Shown: piece after piece, positions 46,371-56,482 of the stretch
How positions within the stretch are numbered: position 1 is the first letter of the stretch
Layout of the letters: every line of letters begins with the position of its first letter
Assembly: GCA_023105745.1 (NCBI GenBank)
Contig: JALGQZ010000008.1
Coordinates: 20,769,866 to 20,833,865, forward strand
Length of the DNA: 64,000 bases
Direction of reading: 5' to 3'
From: Austropuccinia psidii
Taxonomy: Eukaryota > Basidiomycota > Pucciniomycetes > Pucciniales > Sphaerophragmiaceae
The notes under the pieces: generated by a model
The model's database searches: none
What the model saw: only the letters and a program-made list of their open reading frames with translations
What the model was told of the DNA's origin: nothing
Translations under genes and position numbers: made by a program

Positions 46371-47874
46371 TGTCAGCCTGTGACTCAAAACAGAGCACTA
46401 GCATGACATCCAACATACCATAAATAATGGTATGACAAGTATTGAACAAACATAGTCAATACAGGTAATAAATAAGAGGAAAAAACTCCTCTTAAATTAA
46501 ACACCAACCTTATCCAAACAGAATAAGGAAACCTAGAGGAAAATAAACAAGTCAAAACCCTTATTTTCACCTCTCATCTAACTTATGCATATTTAAGTTA
46601 TTCTATACCAAAATGATATTTTTCTTAAAGCTCACATAGAGAGCTACACAATGGTATCATCCATGTTGCTTTAACACCACTACAACTGGAGATACCATAT
46701 GACCTTTATTTTAAAACCAAGACCCCCCTGAAAGTCAAAGAGGGCTTGTACAAAACTGTACAAAAGTACAACAAAATTAAAGATCTAAACAAGAGCTTTA
46801 ATTTGAGACACCTTAGACACTTGTATCTCTTCAATTGACTGAGGGATCTTGGTTCAAAGGTTTAACAACCAAAATGCAGATATTTTGAAAACAACAATAT
46901 AAACAAACCCCTGTATCTTTGGCTTACACTCATACAACTGTACAGAGTAATATACCAAACTGTAGAGCTAATCAAGCCCTACAAGACTGTATCATCAGAA
47001 TGCAGATATCTTCCAAATTGAAGAAGATATCTGGTATGGAAGATTTTGAAGCCTCATACTGATGTACAAAAATACATCCAAAAACTTAAAACCCTTATAA
47101 CGTTTGCTATTTTAAAGAAGGGTAAACATGAAGCATACCAGATTGAAGAGCTCATTAAGCCCTTCAATTCTGTGCTCTTGGTTTCTTGATATCTTAAGAG
47201 CTGACTGAGATATCCTTATTGGAAGGTTTTTCTAGCAATACATGACTGTACCAAACTTCTATCAAACAGTATTGCTCTCATACTTAAAATAATATACTTA
47301 GGAAGATATAACCTCTCTAAAATCATCATAACTGATCATACAGACACTAGAACAACATCATCCAAGTGATGACATGGCAGGTGAAACGTTTTTTCACCCT
47401 GTATTGATCCAGAATGATCATTTGTGGTTCCAAAACCACAATTTTGACTCTATTGACGTCAGGATTGATGATCCAGAACCACAGATTGATCATTGGAGTG
47501 AAAATTTTCACTCCTCTGACGTATGAAGAGTTAATAACTCTTGACAGTCTTGAAAGATATAAAAAGAAGGGTTTTTTCCTTGAAAACCCATCATATCTTA
47601 TCTTATTACCCATATTCTTACGTGACAAAACTGTTATCCATCAGTAGTGTCCTTAGAATTATTAAAGATATAATTAGAGTATAATTATTGTAGTACTTCT
47701 TTACAGTCAGAGATATTAGAGTATTGCAACCCAGGTCCTCAACAGACTCATCACCACTGTTACCACGTAGCAGTAGGACCTGAAGAATTAAATTTATTTG
47801 CTTTTTGACGTGTCACAGTCATAATACTAGCTTGTATTTACATTTTATAGCTACTATATAGACTCACCCTGACA
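46371..47874 (+). repeat. Solo LTR of a B-related subfamily inside Element 2 pol
   Basis: It has the B ends (TGTCAGCCTGTGACTC ... CACCCTGACA) and a 5-bp duplication aatgc (46366-46370 and 47875-47879), but its interior differs strongly from the Element 3 LTRs. It is 1504 bp. Removing it joins HKN to DGLSRW of RNase H. Confidence 0.92.
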
Positions 47875-47879
47875 AATGC

Positions 47880-49542
47880 TGATGGACTTAGTAGGTGGGC
47901 ATGAGCCAACACTCCTGATAACCCAGCTTATGTACCCTTGGAAGCTGAACCAAAGATTCCAATTGAAGGGATTGATATAACTGATATTTGGACTTAATTC
48001 TTTGAAGAGGTCAGAGAATCTTATAAGCAAGACAAGAATTGCCATATCTTGACTTTGTTGTTAGATAAAGACTGCAAAGATACATCTTTGGTCAATGCAA
48101 TAGATGAAGTTTGCAGAAATTCCTATTCCAAAGGGAGATTTCACTTGTTTGATGGGATTATTTACCACAGAACCAAACATTCTTGTGTAATGACATTATG
48201 CAGCAGATTGCTTATTGATACAGCTCTTCATGAATTCCGTGATAGCATCTACTCTTGACACCTGTCAGAGGACAGAACACTTGAAAAAGTCAAAAACTGT
48301 GCATGGTGGCCATCTTGGAGAAAACAAACCATTGAATATTGCCATACCTGTGACAGATGTCAAAAAGAAAACAGGAGTACAGGCAAGAAATTTGGACTTA
48401 TGATCCATATTCAAGAACCGAAATGCCCTTGGGAAGTTGTTCACATGGATTGGGTCACAGCACTTCCTGCAAGTGGTGACAAAGGTTATAATGCTTGTTT
48501 AGTCATTGTAGACAGATATAGCAAGACTCCCATATTCTTACCATGTCATAAAGATGACACTGCTATGGTCACAGCTCTTCTCATATGGAGTAGAGTTATT
48601 TCTCATACAGGATTATTTAAGAATATCATAAGTGACAGAGATCCCAAGTTCACATCTGCAACTTGGACCAATCTTGATAGATTGTTTGGGACTAAGTTAT
48701 CATTCTCTACAGCATATCACCCTCAGACAGACGGGCTAGCAGAGAGGATGATTCAAACTTTAGAAGACATGATCAGGAGATTTTGCGCTTATGGGTTATA
48801 ATTCAAAGAGGCAGATGGCTTTACCCATGACTGGTGCACTCTGATACCTGCATTAGAATTGGAATACAAGACATCAGTCCATTCTTCCACAGGACAAACT
48901 CCTGGTATGTTAAAAAAAGGATGGAATCCAAGACTCCCAGCAGACACGCTGAGGAAAGACTTGATTGACATTCATCCTACAGCTTCCAGCTTCAAGATAA
49001 TGCTTGATAAAGCAAAACATCATGCAAAACAAAGTATGGATGATGCTTTTGAATATACAAAACAGAAGTGAGACAAGAGTCATAAAGTACCAGACTTCAA
49101 AGTAGGGGACTTAGTTCTAGTTTTGACCTTGAATTTTAATAAAATCAAAGGCCCAAAGAAACTTAAAGATTCTTATGCAGGACCTTTGGTTATTGTTGCG
49201 TTACATGGAACCAATGAAGTTCAAGTGGGATCGAGTGGTGAATTGGAAAATGAACACCCCACTTTTCCAGTCAGCTTGATAAAACCTTATCAACCAGCTG
49301 ATAAAGAATTGTTTCCTCTAAGGAACCCAACTCCTTTAACTGTCCCACCAGTGGAACAGAATGAAGACAAAAAGATAAAGAAAGTCATTAAAGAAAGGAG
49401 ACTTAGGGGTAAAAATCAGAGAGAACATCTTGTCAGATATAGAAATCCAGTACATGAAGATGAGTGGCTGGCAGAATCAGATATACCTGACTCAGATAAA
49501 CTCTTGAGAAGATTTAGACATGAAAGAAGGCCACAAGCCTGA
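47880..49542 (+). pseudogene. pol: Integrase and chromodomain-like tail of Element 2
   Basis: One plus-strand frame reads through the whole integrase with only nonsense breaks, the main ones at 48256, 48799 and 49069. HHCC zinc-binding text ([20 protein letters not shown]), D (HMDWVTALP, 48448-48450), D ([11 protein letters not shown], 48634-48636) and E ([12 protein letters not shown], 48742-48744) are intact with D35E spacing. The end has the GPY/F-like FNKIKGPKKLKDSYAGP and a chromodomain-like module (GKNQREHLVRYRNPVHEDEW). Chromodomain-like tails steer integration to particular chromatin in chromoviruses. Confidence 0.92.
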
Positions 49543-49674
49543 ATATGTCTACAAATGTGCTTTAAATTACTTGATCTGAGTAATGTAAAGAGGTTGGACA
49601 GTGGACATTAACCCCCCTTTGGGGCTTTTTATTATTGCTATCATTGATAAAATTGTACTACAATTTTATTTTTT

Positions 49675-49686
49675 GGTGGGAGGGAA
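49675..49686 (+). other. Polypurine tract of Element 2
   Basis: ggtgggagggaa lies directly before the 3' LTR start TGTGAGCC. Just upstream, at about 49609-49625, a short inverted repeat ccccccctttgggg is shared with Element 1 (near 2786-2800). Confidence 0.8.
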
Positions 49687-50515
49687 TGTGAGCCTTGAGG
49701 TATATTTTATATACCCAAATAGGCAACAACTATCTTAAAAGAAATTTTGAATTATGCATAACTCATAAGTCATGCATATATCCAAAATTCATCATTTTTG
49801 ATTTCAGAAAAGATGAATAACCTTTTATTGAGTAAGTAAATCCATGGATTTAATGCCAGATTTGGATTCTACACCAAAATTCACCTAGGGTAGCGCTATT
49901 GAGTTAATAAGCCCAAATTCACTCTTTGAGGTGGTAAAATGGAAAATACTTCAATACCACATCATCAATGACATAAAAGATCCATGCAAATTTTTGTTTT
50001 TCTTAATTTCACACCAAAATAATGGGAAAGGGAGAAATCCCATGTTACATATACACTAAGAATAGTGTTATGCATGTTTTGAGCACTTAATATCATGGTA
50101 TTCTTACATGGACCTTTGGTACACCCATAGTGGATATCTCACTTGAAGCTTAAATTTCTATTTTGACATGAAAAATAGGCAAGGGGGACAAAAGACATCA
50201 AAGAGAGCCAGAGTACCCAGCTTCTGAGGCCTCAGAGGTGTGGACAGCTCCAAAGCTTGGATCCATGGCTGATCTTGGCCTAATTGGTAAACTAAAACCT
50301 TTTGGGAACTTGGTTACCATGTTACAATGACAGTAAACCTTAAGAAAATAGCAAATAACCTTTCATTTTGATGTGCCAAGGAGGTAAAGAGCTACTTAGA
50401 CTCCTGTAACCATGTCAATTCTTAATTACTTTCCATGGATAAACCCCAAAAGAGTAATTAAAACCCTTTTTGGACTTGTATCCATTGGTTTACCTCATAG
50501 CAACCAGTGAAACAC
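49687..50515 (+). repeat. 3' LTR of Element 2, left part
   Basis: It matches 40111-40942 of the 5' LTR and is cut at aacac (50511-50515) by Element 3. It continues at 60193. Confidence 0.95.
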
Positions 50516-51953
50516 TGTCAGCCTGTGACTCAAAACCAGAGCACAAGCATGACAGCCAAAATACCATAAACCAATGGTATAGCCAAGATACCACCAAAAC
50601 ATGGAGCTGAGCCAAATCAGCTCAAAAGGTATCAAACAAAAGGGGAAACTCACCTTTTCCTGGAAATATAAGTCCTATCACGATAGGACAAGAAATAACA
50701 AAGTTATTCCTGCTCAAAGATATTGCTGAGCATAAACCTTAATTTTCACCTCTCATCTAAAATCTAGAAGGAGAGGCTTAACCCCATCAAATGGGTATTA
50801 AAAATGAAGCTCTAAGCCAGGGTTACCCAATGGTACCAGCCAAACTGAGCTAGCACCAACATTACTGGAGTTATGGTCAATTTCAGGCTAAATAAGGGTG
50901 AACAAAACATTCACCTCTCATCTAACTTCTACAGTTTTAGTGTGAAATACCTAAAGTGGGGTCTTTTTGGAAAGAGCACAATCAGGGCTATCTGATGATG
51001 CCATCCACTTCCCCATATCTCAACTACTGCAGAAGTTATGGGGCAAACAAGCTCAATACAGCTTTTTGCCTAAAACACGCAAAGGTACAAAAATCTTGTA
51101 CATGGGATACCTTTGCCATGTTTAATGATACCCATACCAAATGAGGTACCATTGTGTAGAGCTCATACAGGGCTATAGACCGAACCAATTTTGAGGTTGA
51201 TATCTCAAGAATTGACAAAGTTATGGCTGTTTTAAGGTCAAAATCCCACCTGCTGTCATATACAGCCTTACCATGGGATAATATCCCATAACCATGAACA
51301 TGAGGTGTCAAAGAGACGAAGAAGCATGTTCTTACTTCAACACCTCATATGTCAGTCAATACTGGGGTACCATACAGTTTCTATACAGCATTCTATGCGT
51401 CATACACGTCAGAATCAGGCTGTGAGGTCCCCAGATGAAAATTTTCACCCTGTATTGGTGAAAAACGCCCAGATGTGGTTTCAAAACCACATCTGAGCCC
51501 AATACAGAGTATACAGGTTGTTTGCAAACCACAAGCCTGTCCTGGAGAGTGAAATATCTTCACTTCCTCTACGTGGAAAGGTCTAACAGCCTTTCCACCC
51601 CAATTTCAGGATAAAAGGAGGGCTTTTCACAGCCAAATCATCTCCTCATCCTGCTCTTGAATAACCTACGTAGTAAACTGTCAAAAAGAGTTTTACTCTT
51701 GGTTAATAATCAGGTATAATTATAGTTTTAATTATTGTAGTCTTTTATTATTGTAACCCAACAGATAAAGCTGCACCCAGGTCTTTCAACAGCGCTCACC
51801 ACCACTATATCCAATATAGTAAAGCCCTTTTTATCTCAAATTAAATATCTTTTAAGCTTTATAATTCTTTTTATTAACTATTTTACCATGTCACATACAT
51901 AGAAAAAGTTGTATTTAGCCTATATACACCTTCTTCATAGTTTCATCCTGACA
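50516..51953 (+). repeat. 5' LTR of Element 3 (family B)
   Basis: TGTCAGCCTGTGACTC ... TTTCATCCTGACA, 1438 bp. A TATA-like ggataaaagga near 51609 is a candidate promoter in its last third. The family also occurs as solo LTRs at 7035 and 21531. Confidence 0.97.
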
Positions 51954-51970
51954 TTTTGGGGGCCTGGCCA
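51954..51970 (+). other. Putative primer-binding site of Element 3
   Basis: TTTTGGGGGCCTGGCCA follows the LTR directly and is nearly the same as in the family-A elements, although the LTRs differ. Confidence 0.7.
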
Positions 51971-52546
51971 TGTTTTAAATCTTCTTTCGGACCTTATAAG
52001 TAAGTCTTTTTTCTTTTTATGACTTATAAACAAGTGTTTTATCCTTTTTTAGGCATAATTTCTCCATTAAAATATATATTTTATATATTTTTATCCTTTT
52101 ATTTATACATACTCATATTCTAAGAGTCTTATTCACGTGGCTAATACCCACTGAAAATAACTATTTTTGGCGTGTTTTGTATATAAAAACAAATAAGCCA
52201 TCAATAAGTCCTGTATTCTTGATTGAATAAGGACACCTCTGACTGAAAAACCATCAGTTGAGGCATGGTTAAGTGTATTGTTAACTCAATCACACTTATA
52301 CAGAGCCACTTATCCAGATTACACTTGAAAACCACAAGTGTATCTGTGGGATACTGGCACACAAACAGTGTGACAGGGTACCAAAAACTGTAATTCTGAC
52401 GTGGAATTGTTGATTCAATTACACTGTCATTATACAGGGCACATTGTAGTAACATACAAGCCCAGAGGCCAATCTTAGACGTGCAAAACCAGCATCTTTA
52501 AGAAGTCTTAACTGACATAAGCCCTCTTTTTCCTGCCTTGATTCAG
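51971..52546 (+). other. Leader of Element 3 with a likely 547-bp intron
   Basis: A strong donor GTAAGT begins at 52000 after exon base A (51999). A pyrimidine-rich acceptor (ccctctttttcctgccttgattcag) ends at 52546. No long ORF occurs between. Splicing would join A to TGGAAGAA and so create an ATG for ORF1. This is inference from splice-site quality and the frame. Confidence 0.5.
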
Positions 52547-53615
52547 TGGAAGAAAATTACATCCCACTTGAGACCCAGTCACAGACCAACACACCAGTGA
52601 CACCCTCAGAACCAGAGGGCAGCAAAGGCAAAGGAAAGAGGCACAGTGAAGGTCTCATTACAGCAAAGAAGTGGACACCCATAGCCACTCAGAGGAGTAG
52701 AAAACCACGAAACTCTGCTTCAATACAAGGTAAACCAACCTTAACCACTTGTACAGGGAAGATTACAATCATTAACCCAGTTGTAACTTCCAAAGGCAAA
52801 CTGCCCAAGTCAGAAGACAATAAATTTGTACAGGGCACAGTCAAAGGTAAATACCCTAAGAACATAAAGTTTTTGACTGCTTGCAAACACTGATATGTCC
52901 CCTGCATACCTCAGAGACCTTGGCTTCCAAAGGAACCAACCAGAGGATAGAGAAGGCTTGTCCAGAACCAGAAGACCTGGAAGAAGAAACCTTGGACACA
53001 GTGGTGGATGGCAAAACAATGAGGGAGATGATATCAACCTTGCCATTCACACTCCAATTCAACAAAGACCTCAAACCAGAGGACTGGAAGGATATGGATA
53101 AAGTTCTTCAGATCCACCAACTCGTAAAAGATTTATTTCAATAGAGCATGGACAACAAGAGGTTCAACCTAGCAACTCACTGGGCAGAACTTGGATCAAG
53201 TTGCCAGAAGATCTGTCTCAAAGAGATAGACTTCAAAGACCTGATGGTAATCACCAAATGTTGGAATCCTACCAGGCAGCACAGACTCCTGGAGGCAAGG
53301 GCACAGAGGATAAGGGAGAATCAAGCCACTATCCTAGCTATAGAAGAACAGTTAACCCAGACAGGGCCTACTCAGATTCCTTTAGGTTCACAAGGAGCAG
53401 GCCAAATCAGCTCTCCAGTGGCTTCACACCATTCAGAAACCAGCAGATCAGTGGCCAGGAGTCACCATTCTTCACAATTCCAGGAAGTTTCCAGGAGACG
53501 ACAAGGAAACAAGGGCAAGAACAAAGCCTCCTTCAACCAGAGGAGGAAAGAATCAGACCCCATGATCCAGAAGCTGTTAGATTTGGTAAAAGAAGTACAC
53601 AAGAACCAGAAGTAG
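52547..53615 (+). pseudogene. ORF1 of Element 3: spliced accessory ORF overlapping gag, one stop
   Basis: Exons 52547-52846 and 52915-53615 join in frame across a 68-bp intron (GTAAAT...CTCAG) as VK-E-TLASKGTNQ. The N-terminal part is Ser/Thr/Lys-rich (EENYIPLETQSQTNTPVTPS). The centre is helical and aromatic (EDWKDMDKVLQIHQLVKDLF, then NLATHWAELGSSCQKI, VITKCWNPTRQ). The end is basic (SRRRQGNKGKNKASFNQRRK) with a short helix (IQKLLDLVKEVHK). A single TAG at 53142-53144 interrupts it, just before the SMDNKRF block. From 52915 to 53615 it overlaps gag in another frame. Layout and position match ORF1 of Elements 1 and 2. Function is unknown. Confidence 0.68.
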
Positions 53616-54403
53616 TTGTAAACCACTCTAGAATCAGTAGTCCTAGTAATAGAAACATTACCCCCACTCAGACTGAAAATAACATTGTCACATCTGAGAG
53701 TAACATCAACAGTGATACACTGTGGTTACAAGTGTCCCAATATGCTGAACAATCTGCAAAGCAATTTGCAGAAATTAAAGCTAGCCAAGAGAGGATGAGA
53801 CAAACTCAAGCCTCCTTGGAACAAATAGTTAAAAATCTTCAAGAAGGATATGCTCAACTAAGCAAAGCCTCTGAAGAAAGCAACAAAAGACTGAATACAG
53901 TCTTTGAAGAACAACACCACAGCACAAGGGACAGGGAGTGTCTGGATCAAGACATTAACAAATTGTTTAATGCCTATCATAGCTTGAAGCCCCAACCACA
54001 AGGCCAAGCTATGGAGAATCCATATCAACCAGATGACATCAAACCAGATGCCATGTTGTTGAATAAGGCAAGATCTCCATCACAATACCAGGATGGAGAT
54101 GGCATGTCTTATTCAGAGAAGGAAGCCTTGAAACAGCTTCCTGAGGCCTCAAACTGGGCCAAATTCTCTGGATCAGGAGAATATGATCATATGGAGCTCA
54201 TAGATTATATTGATGGACTCTTCATTGATGTACCACGCATACCAGACTACTGGATCACTGCTAGATTGAATACTGCATTTAACGGTCATGCAAGCATATG
54301 GTACACAGAAATGAAAGAAATCCATGGCAGAAGAAACTGGCCATGGTGGAAGAGTCAAATCATCCAAAAGTAAAGTAATGGAACTTGGATATGGCAAAAG
54401 ACC
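52895..54403 (+). pseudogene. gag: Gag N-terminal and capsid region of Element 3
   Basis: The likely start is ATG 52895 (MSPAYLRDLGFQ), which lies inside the ORF1 intron. The frame carries stops at about 53099, 53132 and 53165, then is open 53201-54373. It has Gln/Ser-rich text, a coiled-coil-like stretch (YAEQSAKQFAEIKASQERM) and the capsid-like region (ASNWAKFSGSGEYDHMELID, then WYTEMKEIHGRRNWPWW). A TAA at 54371-54373 separates it from the next block in the same frame (54404 on). Confidence 0.88.
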
Positions 54404-56482
54404 ATGTCATTTGAGAATGACAAATACTCTGTGGACAAAGATCCATATCAGTGGTGTCTTAAACAGTCTAAAAGAATTAAAGCCATTGATCCTCAGATGA
54501 ACATCCAAATGAGGAATTACAAGCTTCTGACACAACTGCCAGGAGAACTAGAGCATGCAGTAAAATGCAGATGCAACCAAAATTGCACTCTAGATGACAT
54601 AGCCAACACCTTACAAGACATAAGGAAGAGGACTAATATAGGGAAATTCACCCCATATAGAAGCAGCAGTTTCAAAGAGAAACAACCACTCAGGGTAGAG
54701 TTTAAAGACAAACCCAGAGAAAGAGTGGCAGAAGTGGCAAAGAAGAAGAATTCTTGCCACAATTGTGGTTCAACAGACCACCATGCTAACAACTGTCCAA
54801 AGGCAAAGAAAAAAGTCTATGCCATAGAGAAAGTCCCTGAGGAAGAATCTCCAACAGAGGATTCTGATTCAGACTCCATGGGTGATGCCATCAGAGAACC
54901 ATCTGAGGATGATCAAGACCCAAGAGAGGAATTTCTAGTGGAATACCAAGAGGAAACCCCACTGGAAATCCAGGACATACAGTTAGAAGCAGGCATGCCA
55001 CAGGACACTGCTAATAAAAACTTGTGCAAACACACACAAGATGCACAAACATTCCTGGTTACACCAACCAAAGGAATGGCATATATACATGGAACAGCCA
55101 CAAAAATGACTGTTTGCATTGACAATGCTCAGCATCCACTGATCATTGATAGTGGAGCACACTGCTCCATAGTGGCCAGAAACTATCTCAATACCCACTT
55201 CCCAAACTGGGAGAAACAGCTCTTGCCCACTAAGGCAAAGAACTTTAAAAGTGCATCAGGGAAGATGACTTCCATTGGGACCATTATCAAAGAGATAATT
55301 ATACCCCACAGGAAGGGTAATATCAGACTCAACCCAGAGTTTGTAGTGCTTGATGATGCCCACATCCAAGGGGTTTTACTGGGAACAGATTACCAGAGGA
55401 TGTATGGCATAGACATTTACAACAGCAAAAATAGGCACATCACCATTGTTACTAACAAGGAGAAGAAATTTTCACTTGACATACACCAGATATCCTCTCA
55501 AGATCCACTGGAAGAACTTCTGAAGGAATTCAGAGAGGGACAGCTTAGCACTACCCTCACCAGTAAACAAACGCTAAGTCTACTGAAGATGCTGAGAAAG
55601 AACAGACCAGTATTTGCCATTGGTGAAGAACCATTAGGCAAGATCAAAGGCCATGATATAGAACTATATCTGGATGTGGAAAGGCCTTATCCACCCATGC
55701 TGAGGAGACCTCCTTATCCAGCAAGCCTGAAAACCAGGAGAGAAATTGAGAAACATATTAATGAACTCCTGGATATGGATGTCATCAGGAAGATTGGACA
55801 TAATGAAATAGTGGAAATAACCACCCCTGTCCTAATCACCTGGCATGATGGCAAGTCTAGATTGTGTGGAGATTTCAGAGCCCTGAATAACTACACAAAA
55901 GCAGAAAGGTACCCTATACCAAGGATACCCCATGCCTTGGATAAACTGGCAAAAGCCAAATACATAACCAAAATGGATTGTATGAAAGGCTTCCACCAAA
56001 ATGGAGTTAAACCAAACTCCATGAAGTTACTCAGGATAATATGCCATATGGGTATATATGAGTACACCAGGATGCCACTTGGCATTAAGAATGCACCAGC
56101 CCAGTTCCAAAGGATGATGGACACCATATTTCAAGAAGAAATAATGGAAGTCTGGATGGTATTATATATTGATTATATCATTATATACTCAGAGACTTGG
56201 GAAGACCATGTACAATACATAGACAGAGTGCTAAGTAAATGTACACCCATCAATCTGAAAATTTCACTTAAAAAGTGTAATTTTGGCCAACAAGAGCTAC
56301 TAGCTCTAGGACATAAAGTCTCAGGCCTTAGTCTGGCAATTGACCAGAACAAAGTAGCAGCAGTATTGCAAAAGCGAGTACCAAAGAACATCAAAGAGAT
56401 GCAATCTTTCCTTGGGTTTGCTAGCTACTACAGAAACCACATCAAAAGTTTTGCCCACATAACTAGTAGTTTATACAAGTGA
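54404..56482 (+). pseudogene. pol: Gag zinc knuckle, protease and reverse transcriptase of Element 3
   Basis: This 692-codon open block continues the gag frame. A CCHC knuckle CHNCGSTDHHANNC lies near residues 118-131 and an acidic linker follows. The aspartic protease motif LIIDSGAHCSIV is at about 55142. The RT shows RRPPYPASL, EITTPVLITWHDGKSR, TKMDCMKGFHQN and GLSLAIDQNK. The active site YIDD is YIDY: the second Asp is a Tyr codon (TAT, 56174-56176), which should abolish DNA synthesis. The block ends at TGA 56480-56482 within the RT connection (SSLYK-stop-CSKD). Confidence 0.95.

Noticed and set aside
49600..49630. GC inverted repeat with a T run resembling a rho-independent terminator
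   Set aside because: It lies in a eukaryotic retroelement 3' region next to the polypurine tract; it is shared by Elements 1 and 2 but a bacterial terminator reading has no meaning here.
51036..51311. 91-codon minus ORF in the family-B LTR, repeated at 59275-59550 and in the solo LTRs
   Set aside because: LTR sequence conserved by common origin; no codon-level evidence and broken in older copies.
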